Shown here: piece by piece, positions 28,854 to 38,180 of the stretch | Numbering within the stretch: position 1 is the stretch's first letter | How the letters are laid out: each line of letters begins with the position of its first letter | Origin: Phocaeicola intestinalis | GTDB taxonomy: Bacteria > Bacteroidota > Bacteroidia > Bacteroidales > Bacteroidaceae | Length of the DNA stretch: 64,000 bases | Reading direction: 5' to 3' | Assembly: GCF_014837065.1 (NCBI RefSeq) | Contig: NZ_JACSPP010000006.1 | Location: 52,501 to 116,500, forward strand | The notes under the pieces: model-generated | What the model was told of the DNA's origin: nothing | Databases searched by the model: none | Seen by the model: the letters and a program-made list of their open reading frames with translations, nothing else | Program-made: the position numbers and the translations under genes

Positions 28854-31800
28854 ATGTATGCCATCATACCCCAACAGATTCCCCAGGACAGGCGTGCCGA
28901 GATCAACGAGAAAATCCTTTTCGCCATAGACTCCGGCAAGGACCTCGTTCCGAAGGAAAGCATCTACAACTGCTACACGGGAATCGGAGGACTGCACAAC
29001 CTCAGGCAGTCGGATTTCACCAGCTACCATGAATACGCCGAGGCCAAGAAGGAATTCGAGATGGGACAGTTCTTCACCCCGCACGACATATGCCGGAGCA
29101 TGGTGGAGACCCTTTCTCCGACATCGGCGGAAATGGTACTTGACATGTGCTGCGGCATGGGCAACTTCTTCAACCATCTGCCCAACCTGCACAATGCCTA
29201 CGGATTCGACATTGACGGCAAGGCGGTGGCCGTTGCCAGATACCTCTACCCGGAAGCTCATATCGAGAAATGCGACATACAGCTGTACAATCCCGAACAG
29301 CGTTTCGACATCATTGTCGGAAATCCGCCCTTCAACCTGAAATTTGATTACAGGCTGTCGCAGGAATTCTACATGGACAAGGCCTATGACGTGCTCAACC
29401 CTGCCGGAATCCTGATGGTCATCGTCCCTCTCTCCTTCATGCAGAACGAGTTCTGGGAAAAGACACGCGTGGCGAAAATCAACTCGAATTTCTCCTTCAT
29501 CGGCCAGACCAGGCTGGAACATTCAGCCTTCTCTACGGTGGGCGTACAGAATTTCGCAACAAAAATCATGGTATTCCTCCGCCGTTCCCTCCATATTGAA
29601 ATGCAGCCCTACAACGCGGAAGAGTTTGTCAGCATGGATGAGCTGAAGAAACGCATAGCCGAAGTGCGGAAAATGAAACACCGGCTGCGCCTCCAGCTGA
29701 TGCGGGAGTGCAACCATATAGACAAAGAAGAGCTGGAACAGTTCGAGTACAGGCTCGCCAAATACATGTACGAGCTGAAAGCCCATGCCGTGCTGAACAG
29801 GCATGTCGAAAAGGCGGAGGCGCTGGTGTCCAAATTCCGCAACCAGAAACCGCCGGAAAATGCCACCCGGGAACAGATAAAGGAATGGGAACGCAAGAAG
29901 CTGACCACCGGCAAGGTTCTCGGCATCATCCGCAGGTACATCACCTCGCAGAACGTGGTGCCGCGCAAGGAAGTGGCATTGGTGAAGACATCCTACGGCT
30001 TCAAGCTGAAGCAATATGCCCCGCGTCTGCTTGACAAGGTCACGCACAAGGCCGCAGGCATCAACGACCTCATACTCGGAAGGGCCGAACTCCCGATGCC
30101 GGAAAACGTCACAGAAAAGAACATGCGGCAGATCCGTGCCGCCAGTAAACTGATACGGCGCAAACAGAGGCAATACGAGACCCAGAATCTCCAGTTTGCG
30201 GAAATGCGGGAAGATGCCGGCCTGAAGGAATACCTGGACCGCACCACATTCATCAACAAGGACGGTGAAGTCTGCGAATTCACGGACTTGCAGAAACACG
30301 ACCTGAACCTCGTGTTGCAGAAACGCTACGCCCTGCTGAACTGGCAGCAGGGTTCAGGCAAGACCGCCGCCGTCTATCACAGGGCGAAATACCTGCTCAA
30401 GTTCAGAAAGGCAAAGAACGTCATCATACTTGCCCCGGCCATCGCCACCAACATGACCTGGATACCGTTCCTTACCATAAACAAGGAACGCTTCCGTACA
30501 ATACAGACCGCCGGCGACCTCAACAACATACCGGAAGGGACATTCCTTGTCGTCTCCACCTCCATGCTCCGGAAACTGAAAAGAGGACTGATGCGTTTCG
30601 TGAAACGCACTTCCGGCAAGCTGTGCCTTGTCTTCGACGAGTCGGACGAAATCACCAATCCCACATCGCAGCGTACAAGAAACATCCTGTGCATATTCAG
30701 GAGGCTCAGGTACAAGATCCTCGACACGGGAACAACCACCCGCAACAACATCGCGGAACTGTACAGCCAGTTCGAACTACTCTACAACAACTCCGTAAAT
30801 ATGATATGCTGGAGCCCGCAGGTCTACCACGAAAACAGGGACCACGAGATAGAGGAAGAGAACAACCCGGATTACGGAACACCGTTCCCCGCCTTCAGGG
30901 GGCATGTCCTTTTCCGTGCCTGCCACTGTCCGGGGAAAGCCACTGTATTCGGCATCGAGAAACAGAACCAGGACGTGTACAACAAGGACGAACTCTCCGA
31001 ACTTATCGGCAAAACGGTCATCACCCGTAAATTCAGGGACTTCGCAGGAGAGAAATACCGGATACGGACACATACCGTCCGTCCCTCGGAAGGAGAACAC
31101 GAGGTATACCGTGTCATCATCGAGGAATTCTGCCGCATCTGTGAGCTGTACTACAACAGCACGGGAGACACGAAAAAGGATGCAGGACTGAGACTCATGA
31201 GGCAGATCAAGCTGCTTATCAAAGCCTGTTCGGTACCTCACCTGATAGAGGGATACTACGGTGACAGTTATCCTTCCAAGACCCGCTATATTGAAAGGCT
31301 CATAAGGACAATACCGGGTAAGGTTGCCATCGGATGTACCACATTGGCGGCCTTCGACCTCTACGAGAGCTATATCCGGGAACATTTTCCCGACAGACCT
31401 GTATTTGTGGTCAAGGGAGATGTAGCCTTCAAGAAACGGCAGAGCATCGTGACCGAATTCGACTCCACCATCAACGGCATCCTGATATGCACACAGCAGA
31501 GCCTGAGCAGCTCCGTGAACATACCTACCTGCAACGACGTGATACTGGAATCCCTGCAGTGGAACATCCCCCGTATGGAACAGTTCTACTTCCGTTTCAT
31601 CCGTCTCGATTCCAAAGAAATGAAGGATGTCCACTACGTCACCTACGAAGATTCGGTCGAACAGAACCTGATGGCACTGGTACTGACCAAGGAGCGTCTG
31701 AACGAATTCATCAAGACCGGTGAGGTCAAAGAACAGTCAGAAATCTTCGAGGAGTTCGACATCACAATGTCTGTCATCGACAGCCTGCTCATCCGCACGC

Positions 31801-31856
31801 AGGACAGTGAAGGCAAAATACACATCAGCTGGGGAAGCCAGCGCATAACAGAATAA
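28854..31856 (+). CDS. N6-adenine methylase / helicase fusion
   Basis: 1000 residues. The N-terminal methyltransferase has SAM motif VLDMCCGMGNFF (near residue 95) and catalytic motif GNPPF (near 157). The middle is basic and helical. The C-terminal half is an SF2-type ATPase: WQQGSGKTAA (about 498-507), FDESDEI (near 595), and conserved C-terminal motifs (CTQQSLSSSVNIP). A complete methylase and helicase in one chain suggests an enzyme that modifies or remodels the element's own DNA, for example against host restriction. No endonuclease domain is visible. The second such fusion in this ICE. Confidence 0.83.
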   Translation: MYAIIPQQIPQDRRAEINEKILFAIDSGKDLVPKESIYNCYTGIGGLHNLRQSDFTSYHEYAEAKKEFEMGQFFTPHDICRSMVETLSPTSAEMVLDMCCGMGNFFNHLPNLHNAYGFDIDGKAVAVARYLYPEAHIEKCDIQLYNPEQRFDIIVGNPPFNLKFDYRLSQEFYMDKAYDVLNPAGILMVIVPLSFMQNEFWEKTRVAKINSNFSFIGQTRLEHSAFSTVGVQNFATKIMVFLRRSLHIEMQPYNAEEFVSMDELKKRIAEVRKMKHRLRLQLMRECNHIDKEELEQFEYRLAKYMYELKAHAVLNRHVEKAEALVSKFRNQKPPENATREQIKEWERKKLTTGKVLGIIRRYITSQNVVPRKEVALVKTSYGFKLKQYAPRLLDKVTHKAAGINDLILGRAELPMPENVTEKNMRQIRAASKLIRRKQRQYETQNLQFAEMREDAGLKEYLDRTTFINKDGEVCEFTDLQKHDLNLVLQKRYALLNWQQGSGKTAAVYHRAKYLLKFRKAKNVIILAPAIATNMTWIPFLTINKERFRTIQTAGDLNNIPEGTFLVVSTSMLRKLKRGLMRFVKRTSGKLCLVFDESDEITNPTSQRTRNILCIFRRLRYKILDTGTTTRNNIAELYSQFELLYNNSVNMICWSPQVYHENRDHEIEEENNPDYGTPFPAFRGHVLFRACHCPGKATVFGIEKQNQDVYNKDELSELIGKTVITRKFRDFAGEKYRIRTHTVRPSEGEHEVYRVIIEEFCRICELYYNSTGDTKKDAGLRLMRQIKLLIKACSVPHLIEGYYGDSYPSKTRYIERLIRTIPGKVAIGCTTLAAFDLYESYIREHFPDRPVFVVKGDVAFKKRQSIVTEFDSTINGILICTQQSLSSSVNIPTCNDVILESLQWNIPRMEQFYFRFIRLDSKEMKDVHYVTYEDSVEQNLMALVLTKERLNEFIKTGEVKEQSEIFEEFDITMSVIDSLLIRTQDSEGKIHISWGSQRITE

Positions 31857-31878
31857 ATATGAACCGTATGAAGAAGAC

Positions 31879-32051
31879 CGGGAGTTCCATTCCCACCGAC
31901 AAAGGTAAGCCGCGTCCCCATCGGCTGAGCAAGGTCAGGCCGCAGGCGGTTTTCAGGAAAATCATCCTCGCGGAGCTGCGGTATTTTCCCGAAAAACCCT
32001 GCACAGCCGGGACACGGCACCTTGTCGAGGTCGGTGGAATGGAATCCCCGG
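31879..32051 (+). promoter_or_regulatory. Structured ICE element copy 2
   Basis: Stems, outside to inside: CCGGG/CCCGG, CCATTCCCACC/GGTGGAATGG (31887/32033, one bulge), GACAAAGGT/ACCTTGTC (one bulge), CCGCGTCCC/GGGACACGG (one mismatch), CGGCT/AGCCG, GGAAAAT/ATTTTCC. The invariant AAAATCATCCTCGC is present. The minus strand has TACCTTTG at 31900-31907. The ArdA-like gene starts 27 bp after the right arm. Confidence 0.82.
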
Positions 32052-32078
32052 CATCCACATACATAAAAGACAAGTAAT

Positions 32079-32570
32079 ATGGATCTGAACAATGCAGAGA
32101 TTGCCGTGACCACACAGCATCTCATTGACATAAAGGATTACAGGGACTACTGGCTGCACCTGTCCGACTACAGCGACATGGGCGAGTTCCTGAGTGCCTG
32201 TTCCGACCTGTTTCCCGGGGAAAAGGAACCGGAATACCGGTATCCGAAATGGGAAAACATTCCGGACACACTGATCAGCCGTGAATGGCTCTGTCCCAAC
32301 TTCTTCGAGATCAGGGATGCCCTTGAAAGGCTCGAAGAGGAAGAAACGGAGTTTTTCATAAGCTGGAGCAGAAGTTACGGATATGACATCACCACGGATG
32401 ACCCGCACATGATGGTATCACACTACCATGACCTGTACGGGGATACCGTCACGGAAACGGAAGAAGACGCGGACACGGGAGAAGATGCCCTGATATACAC
32501 GGGCGTATCAAGCTACTACTGCGACATGCTTACATTCCGTTACGAAATATTTGATGACAATTATGACTAA
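32079..32570 (+). CDS. ardA: ArdA-like antirestriction protein
   Basis: 163 residues, very acidic (poly-Asp/Glu tail EEDADTGEDA), cytoplasmic. The sequence LHLSDYSDMGEFLSAC, then ENIPDTLISREWL, then FFEIRDALERLEEEE follows the pattern of ArdA proteins, which mimic DNA and block type I restriction enzymes. The N-terminal half is divergent and the C-terminus differs, so activity is not certain. First gene after structured element copy 2, as expected for an early-expressed protection gene on entering DNA. Confidence 0.6.
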   Translation: MDLNNAEIAVTTQHLIDIKDYRDYWLHLSDYSDMGEFLSACSDLFPGEKEPEYRYPKWENIPDTLISREWLCPNFFEIRDALERLEEEETEFFISWSRSYGYDITTDDPHMMVSHYHDLYGDTVTETEEDADTGEDALIYTGVSSYYCDMLTFRYEIFDDNYD

Positions 32571-32582
32571 AAGACAAAAGAT

Positions 32583-32897
32583 ATGGAAATCAACTTCAAA
32601 GGACCTGTAATGCCTATCGACCCATACTCGCAGCTGGCATTCGTGGAAATACTGAACATACTACTGACGGCGGGACACATCGTGGATGTGAACCGCTTCC
32701 TCATAAGCAGGAATGTCAATCCGCAGTTCGGCTCACTGTCAGGCTATTTCAGATGGTCGTTCGCCGGAGACCATTTTACCCTCTGGCAACGCACGGACTA
32801 CAATTCAACGCTATGTTTTAACCACAGGATACTCGATCTGCCTTTCGGTGTCCTGGCAGCAAAAGACAGCGGGAAAGACAAGGAAACGGCAAACTGA
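32583..32897 (+). CDS. Hypothetical ICE protein
   Basis: 104 residues, 12 bp after the ArdA-like gene and in the same operon. Not recognised. It has a hydrophobic helix in the first third (LAFVEILNILLTAGHIVDV) and an aromatic stretch (YFRWSFAGDHFTLWQ). No signal peptide. Confidence 0.55.
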   Translation: MEINFKGPVMPIDPYSQLAFVEILNILLTAGHIVDVNRFLISRNVNPQFGSLSGYFRWSFAGDHFTLWQRTDYNSTLCFNHRILDLPFGVLAAKDSGKDKETAN

Positions 32898-32909
32898 AAA
32901 TGAAACGAT

Positions 32910-33197
32910 ATGGAAACTACGATAAAAATACCCAACCGGGAAATCGCGCTCGCGGCATTTGACAGGCTCCGCCGGGAAAAAAGGAAGGATGCCGCACTGA
33001 GGCTGGCCGGGTGTATGCTCAGAGGGACATACATATCCCTCGGCATCGGTGATACCGACTGGGAAATAGACACCGCACTGCACAAATGCGGCGGTGAGCC
33101 TAAAACCGGATACGGTCATATGGCACATTTCCACTTCGACGGCGAGACGGAAATGGAAACAGAGAAATATGAAAGGCTCAAGGAAGAGTACGAATGA
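32910..33197 (+). CDS. Hypothetical ICE protein
   Basis: 95 residues, 12 bp after the previous gene. Not recognised. A basic N-terminal helix (FDRLRREKRKDAALRLAG) is followed by a histidine-containing stretch (GYGHMAHFHFDGE) and an acidic tail. Probably cytoplasmic. Confidence 0.55.
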   Translation: METTIKIPNREIALAAFDRLRREKRKDAALRLAGCMLRGTYISLGIGDTDWEIDTALHKCGGEPKTGYGHMAHFHFDGETEMETEKYERLKEEYE

Positions 33198-33281
33198 CAA
33201 GGGAGCGGCCGAAAGGTCGCTCTTCTCATTTATAAACGACATGTACGGGAAACAGAATCCTGCCGTACACAGGTAACAGAA

Positions 33282-34214
33282 ATGGAAGAACAGGAAAGAC
33301 TGACAATGGAACTCGTGAAATCGCTCATGGACAAGTCCTACACGCTGGTATGGGTGGACTACAACGACAATCTCGACAACTGCCGTGACACCATCCAGAA
33401 GTGTCTGGAAGAAAGGAGCTGTGAAAGTCTGTGGGAGAAAGTGGACGAATGGTACGGTGACGCCGAATGGGAAGCTGTCCGTGAAATCGTCTCAAAGCTG
33501 AAGGATGAATGTATCCGTTTCCATGATTTCGGGGAAGAGGAAGTGGACAAGTTCTTTCAAGAACACGAAGACGAAATCAGGGAAGAAATCTATGACAGAA
33601 ACGACTCTGACACGCTGAAAGAACTTCTCAAAAACACGGATGACATCCCCGTGCGTGTCGAGATGCTGTCAAACTACGACTGCATCAATTCCAACTGGCT
33701 GGAATCGCAGGAAGGATACCGGTACAAGGAATCCTATTTCGGGGATATGATAGACGCGCTGAACCTCAATCCAGCCAAAGTGAAGAAAATGCTGGTGGAG
33801 AAAGGCTACACGGTATATGGCCGGTTCCCCGACAAAAAATACAGGGACGGCAAGGAACAGGTATCCTATGAACAGTTCTACCATGAACTTATCAACTCCT
33901 GCTGCGGTGCCAACCTGCTGACCTATATCGGCAAGGTAAGCCTGCAGGAACTTTATGATGCCGGATTCTCGCTTGGGGAAGTCATTATTCCCAAAGGCAA
34001 CTGCTGCGGCATCTTCAGCTCCATGTACGGCGGTGGAAGCCTCCTGGAAATGGAACTCCTGAAAGATGTCAGACTGAAACTGGAAGTCAGGGACTATCAC
34101 GGATTCCGCTTCCGTCTTGACAGCGAGAACTCAAAATATGAATGCTCCATCAAGCATGTGTACGGGGTATGCGATTCCTTCTTCGGAGAAAAGATAGGTC
34201 TTGTCGCTTCATAA
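33282..34214 (+). CDS. Hypothetical acidic ICE protein
   Basis: 310 residues, strongly acidic, especially residues 60-115 (FHDFGEEEVDKFFQEHEDEI). Family not recognised. The C-terminal third contains CCGANLLTYIGKVSLQELYD and GNCCGIFSSMYGGG. Acidic proteins in this setting may act as DNA mimics, but there is no direct evidence. Confidence 0.55.
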   Translation: MEEQERLTMELVKSLMDKSYTLVWVDYNDNLDNCRDTIQKCLEERSCESLWEKVDEWYGDAEWEAVREIVSKLKDECIRFHDFGEEEVDKFFQEHEDEIREEIYDRNDSDTLKELLKNTDDIPVRVEMLSNYDCINSNWLESQEGYRYKESYFGDMIDALNLNPAKVKKMLVEKGYTVYGRFPDKKYRDGKEQVSYEQFYHELINSCCGANLLTYIGKVSLQELYDAGFSLGEVIIPKGNCCGIFSSMYGGGSLLEMELLKDVRLKLEVRDYHGFRFRLDSENSKYECSIKHVYGVCDSFFGEKIGLVAS

Positions 34215-34245
34215 ATCAAGTATGGTCAATTAAAGATATCAAATC

Positions 34246-34734
34246 ATGGAAAAGAAATATGCAATCATCCTATTCAAGGGAAAAGAATACCTGTGCGGAC
34301 ACGAAGACGGCTGCCATTACGATGTGTCCTGCCCGGTGAGGACATTCACTGAAGGAGAAGACGACTTCAAAATTCAGGAATCCGGGAAAAACCGGTCTGA
34401 AAGGACATTCCGGTACCATGGAAAGGAATTCAGGCTTGTCACCGGCTTCTACCCGAACGGATGGCCGGTTCTGAGTCTGGAATCACCGGACAACGGGGAA
34501 CTATACACGGTACTTACCGTCAATCTGGAAGACTCTCCGGCATTCGGGATTCCCGACCAGGCATTCATTGACATAAACAACAATCCGGAAGCGATGGAAT
34601 TCCTCATAAGGAACAGCCTTGCCGAAGATACGGGATACAGACGCAAAAGCGGATGGGTAGAATACCCGATGGCCAAACTGAACCTGGCTGAACTGTACCG
34701 GTTGTCACCGGAATCGTTCGAGAACCAAGAATAA
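34246..34734 (+). CDS. DUF4313-like hypothetical protein
   Basis: 162 residues; the middle (YPNGWPVLSLESPDNGELYT, followed by LTVNLED) resembles DUF4313 proteins of Bacteroidetes mobile elements. No membrane segment. Part of the rightward cargo operon, 31 bp after the previous gene. Function unknown. Confidence 0.5.
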   Translation: MEKKYAIILFKGKEYLCGHEDGCHYDVSCPVRTFTEGEDDFKIQESGKNRSERTFRYHGKEFRLVTGFYPNGWPVLSLESPDNGELYTVLTVNLEDSPAFGIPDQAFIDINNNPEAMEFLIRNSLAEDTGYRRKSGWVEYPMAKLNLAELYRLSPESFENQE

Positions 34735-34773
34735 GAATCAACAACAGAAATCATTAACCAAATCATAGGAATT

Positions 34774-35355
34774 ATGGCAAAGTACGATGTAAGAGTAAGG
34801 TACACCTTCGAGGGTACCTACAAGGTCGTGGCGGAAGACCGCGACGAGGCGGAAAGAATTGTAACGGAAGACTGCGGTCTGGTATTGGGCGGAAACATCC
34901 ACACTACCTGCGATGATGACGAGGTGACAGACTGGAGATTCGGCTGTCACCCCGACATGCAGATCCTTTCTTTCAGGGAACGGGGTGGCAAAGGCAAGGT
35001 CAGATACACGTCCATGTGTTTCAGCGACAGGATTGAAGAACTGAGAAAGGACATAATCGAAGCCATCAGGGAGCTGCTTGATGCGCAGGGACTGAAAGAA
35101 ATCACGTTTACCGACAACGAAGAAGACCCCGTATGGATTATCTGGTTTGACGATAATGGAGACCCATACGAGTGTTATGTTACAGGAATTGAGGTTACTG
35201 ACAAGTTCATTACCGTGTTGGCAACAATAAAGGACAGTATGGAAGAGGTTTTCTGTCAGAGTCCTTTCGAACTTGGAGCCAGCAACATTGATTGGCTCAA
35301 TCAAATGTACGAAGCAGTCAGGCTTCAACTTGAAAATACAAACGGGAACTCTTAA
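34774..35355 (+). CDS. Hypothetical protein with DpnD/PcfM-like N-terminus
   Basis: 193 residues. The first about 55 residues (KYDVRVRYTFEGTYKVVAED, then REAERIV-like spacing) fit the small beta-alpha-beta fold named DpnD/PcfM. The rest is acidic and unrecognised. The 3' half of the gene (from about 35140) is visibly more AT-rich than its neighbours, which could mean a fusion with sequence from another source. Function unknown. Confidence 0.5.
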   Translation: MAKYDVRVRYTFEGTYKVVAEDRDEAERIVTEDCGLVLGGNIHTTCDDDEVTDWRFGCHPDMQILSFRERGGKGKVRYTSMCFSDRIEELRKDIIEAIRELLDAQGLKEITFTDNEEDPVWIIWFDDNGDPYECYVTGIEVTDKFITVLATIKDSMEEVFCQSPFELGASNIDWLNQMYEAVRLQLENTNGNS

Positions 35356-35368
35356 AACGAAAGACAAT

Positions 35369-35599
35369 ATGGCAACAAAAGTCAATATGGACAGACACGT
35401 CCGGGAGGGATGGACTGTCGGAGCGTTCATCAGGGAGCTGGCCCCGCAGGTGGAAATGATCATGAGCGGGCAAAGCTGGAGGGAACCTTTCAGAAACAAA
35501 CAGGAACTGGCGGACTGGTGCAGGGACAACCAACCCTATTACAAGAAAAGGATTCCTGAAGTGAACAGCCATTTTGCAAAAATGTATAACCTCAAATAG
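35369..35599 (+). CDS. Small hypothetical protein
   Basis: 76 residues from the ATG at 35369; the longer frame would overlap the previous gene by 83 bp. Not recognised. It contains Trp-rich helices (REGWTVGAFIRELAPQVEMI) and a basic C-terminus, and could be a small nucleic acid-binding or adaptor protein. Confidence 0.55.
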   Translation: MATKVNMDRHVREGWTVGAFIRELAPQVEMIMSGQSWREPFRNKQELADWCRDNQPYYKKRIPEVNSHFAKMYNLK

Positions 35600-35609
35600 A
35601 AACAACAGT

Positions 35610-36206
35610 ATGAAATATCAAGCGGAAAATGCAGTGTCCAGCTACTTCTACTACATGTGGAATACCTGGTGCGAGGAAGAGTGCAAGACAGTCTTCAAGG
35701 AAATGTACCCACATTTTTGGGAAAAATGGAGTCTGATGACGGACAAGGGTGTATTCGGAGCCTCCGAACGGTTCTATGCGGAACTGACGGACCGCTACAG
35801 GGAAAAACTGGTGGAACGGGCCGTCAGCCTGTATGACGGCAAGGCCAGGCGCAAACACCCGGACGATTCCAAAATCAAAGTGTGCAGTGACTGCGGTTCA
35901 ACAGAGATTGAGATTCAGGCATGGGTGGATGTAAACACGAACGAATACCACAGTGACGTGGACGATGACATCTGGTGTTCCCAGTGCGAGGACAATGTGG
36001 AGACCTGCTCCAAGCAATCCTTTCTGGAAAAGATGCAGGAATGGTGGAAATCCAACAATACCGATAACCTTGAATACCTGACCGGATTCAAGACATCCGA
36101 TTTCCCTTCAGCCAATTCCGGGCAAACATTCTCCGAGGCCGCCGACGAATGGTGGAACGGCAAAAACTATGACGAGAAGAGGAACATATACCTGACAAAC
36201 AATTAA
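35610..36206 (+). CDS. Hypothetical protein with CxxC pairs (zinc-ribbon-like)
   Basis: 198 residues from the ATG at 35610. The middle carries CSDCGS and, 35 residues on, CSQCED, followed by another Cys; this spacing suggests a zinc ribbon. The N-terminal half is aromatic and helical (SSYFYYMWNTWCEEECK). The C-terminal half is acidic. Family not recognised. 10 bp after the previous gene. Confidence 0.55.
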   Translation: MKYQAENAVSSYFYYMWNTWCEEECKTVFKEMYPHFWEKWSLMTDKGVFGASERFYAELTDRYREKLVERAVSLYDGKARRKHPDDSKIKVCSDCGSTEIEIQAWVDVNTNEYHSDVDDDIWCSQCEDNVETCSKQSFLEKMQEWWKSNNTDNLEYLTGFKTSDFPSANSGQTFSEAADEWWNGKNYDEKRNIYLTNN

Positions 36207-36217
36207 AGACAACAGAT

Positions 36218-36427
36218 ATGGCACGGAATATCATTGACCTGATCTGCAACTCATGCAGTTGCGGCAAGGAAGAGGCACAGGAATACCTGGACGACGAGAT
36301 AAGAAACCTGCAGGAACTTCAGGAGGACAACGACCTGAGAAGCGAAGACTTCGAAATCGCGTGCAGCAACCTCGGGCTTGACCTGGACTGGCAGATATAT
36401 TTCATCAACCGTCTCGCGGGACTTTAA
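36218..36427 (+). CDS. Small acidic hypothetical protein
   Basis: 69 residues, 11 bp after the previous gene and 11 bp before the J-domain gene. Acidic, helical (EEAQEYLDDEIRNLQELQED), with a CNSCSC motif near the N-terminus. Not recognised. Confidence 0.55.
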   Translation: MARNIIDLICNSCSCGKEEAQEYLDDEIRNLQELQEDNDLRSEDFEIACSNLGLDLDWQIYFINRLAGL

Positions 36428-36438
36428 CGGATACAGAC

Positions 36439-37458
36439 ATGACTTATTTTCAAAACATACACTCTCTGGCGGACCTGAAAAAGGAATACCGCCGTCTGGC
36501 AATGCTTCACCACCCGGACAAGGGTGGTGACACTGCCCTCATGCAGCAGGTGAACACCGAATTCGGAAAATTGTTCGAGGTCTGGAAAGACAAGCCCTGC
36601 GTTTCCACAGCTCCAACAGGCTACGAACACGACTTTCAGGGTGCCACCGCAAAGGAATACACCGAATATGTGTACAATGAATACCGCTGGAAAGGACACA
36701 ACTATACCGGACAGTCCGCACCGGAGATCACGGAACTGGTCAGGGCATGGCTCAAGGAAACCTACCCGAGATATACCTTCTCGGTCCGCAGGGACGGATA
36801 CAATTCAATCCTTATCCGGCTGATGAAAGCAGACTTCGAGGCTTTCACCAAAGAGTCAGGAAAAATACAGGGAGACATCAACCACTACAACATCCAGACA
36901 TCAGACAGTCTGACCGACCGGGCCAAGGACGTGATGACAAACGTCAGGGATTTTGTGATGTCATACAATTTCGATGAAAGCGACCCCATGACCGACTATT
37001 TCCACACCAACTTCTATCTCACGCTCGGAATCGGCAGCTACAGACAGCCGTACCGGATGGAACTGCCGAAAATTACGGGAAAAGACAATCCTGAAGCTTT
37101 CAGACATCCCGAAGGAGCGGCACACAAGGCTATACGTCAGGCACTGGGCAAGGCCCGGTTCGGCTTCATCGAGAACCGAAGACATATCGGGGAAATGATA
37201 CTTGGAGAGGACTTTTACGGCTCACAGGGCGAACATTATTTCTGGCCCAAGGAATATTCGAGTGCGAAGACGGCACAGAAACGCATCGGGAAACTGGAGG
37301 CAGCCGGAATGCGCTGCGAACTGACAGGCTGCAACGGCGGATACATACGCCTGCTCGGATATACCCCGGAAACGGAAAGCAATCTGGAACGGGAAAGGCA
37401 GGAATATGCCACTGCATACCGCACATGGCAATCAAGGCGGAATTTTAAAACAACTTAA
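36439..37458 (+). CDS. J-domain (DnaJ-like) protein
   Basis: 339 residues. The N-terminus has the J-domain signature with His25-Pro26-Asp27 (YRRLAMLHHPDKGGD), which stimulates the ATPase of Hsp70/DnaK. No Gly/Phe region or zinc centre, so it is a class C type with an unknown C-terminal part. It may recruit host DnaK to an ICE process such as relaxosome or replication complex remodelling. Part of the cargo operon. Confidence 0.75.
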   Translation: MTYFQNIHSLADLKKEYRRLAMLHHPDKGGDTALMQQVNTEFGKLFEVWKDKPCVSTAPTGYEHDFQGATAKEYTEYVYNEYRWKGHNYTGQSAPEITELVRAWLKETYPRYTFSVRRDGYNSILIRLMKADFEAFTKESGKIQGDINHYNIQTSDSLTDRAKDVMTNVRDFVMSYNFDESDPMTDYFHTNFYLTLGIGSYRQPYRMELPKITGKDNPEAFRHPEGAAHKAIRQALGKARFGFIENRRHIGEMILGEDFYGSQGEHYFWPKEYSSAKTAQKRIGKLEAAGMRCELTGCNGGYIRLLGYTPETESNLERERQEYATAYRTWQSRRNFKTT

Positions 37459-37468
37459 ATCAAAATTT

Positions 37469-38176
37469 ATGGATACGGAAAATTTGAACAAATGGTGGTA
37501 CTCGTTGCCGGAAGAAATCAGAAAAAAGCTATATGTACAGGAAAATATCAATGTATGGAAAGACCTTGACATGTCGACACGGGTTGCCATGTTCCGGTAT
37601 TGCCGGATGAAAATATTCGGGATAGGGAAAAACGGGGATATGGAACGGTCGCTGCTTATCGAAACGGTATGCGGACTGGCGGATATCGCCCTCGTGAAAA
37701 GAAGCGGCATTGCGCTTGAAGATATGTGCGATGACGAAGGAAATTTTCTTGAAGAATATCAGAAGCAGTTCAACACGGTTTATGACCGTTATGAGGCGGT
37801 GCTGGCAAACATGGACTGGACGAACTGTTGTACAGACATGGAAATATCCGTCCGGGAAATAATTGAGCACCTGGAAAAAACAGGCTACAGCCGGGTGGAC
37901 ATTGATACGGACAGAAGAACCGCAAAGACATTCTACACCTACCGTGGCGGGCTTCATATCAACGGTACGGGAAACCTGTCATTCCATATCCTACCTCCAC
38001 AGGACAGTCTCGGACTGGGACGGTTTGCAATATGCGCCACCCGGAACGGGGAAAGCTCACAGCTGGGGACAGACCAAGCCCCGTTCTTTTTCGGGCGGCT
38101 GCTTGCCTTCCTCAAAGGTGAGAGAAAAGAGAATGAGATAATAGATGAAATATCTACCGACAGAAAAACAGAATAG
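37469..38176 (+). CDS. Hypothetical ICE protein
   Basis: 235 residues from the ATG at 37469, 10 bp after the J-domain gene. Not recognised. The N-terminus (NKWWYSLPEEIRKKLYVQEN) and a C-terminal beta-rich part (HINGTGNLSFHILPPQDSLG) are distinct regions. No membrane segment. Confidence 0.55.
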   Translation: MDTENLNKWWYSLPEEIRKKLYVQENINVWKDLDMSTRVAMFRYCRMKIFGIGKNGDMERSLLIETVCGLADIALVKRSGIALEDMCDDEGNFLEEYQKQFNTVYDRYEAVLANMDWTNCCTDMEISVREIIEHLEKTGYSRVDIDTDRRTAKTFYTYRGGLHINGTGNLSFHILPPQDSLGLGRFAICATRNGESSQLGTDQAPFFFGRLLAFLKGERKENEIIDEISTDRKTE

Positions 38177-38180
38177 AAAC

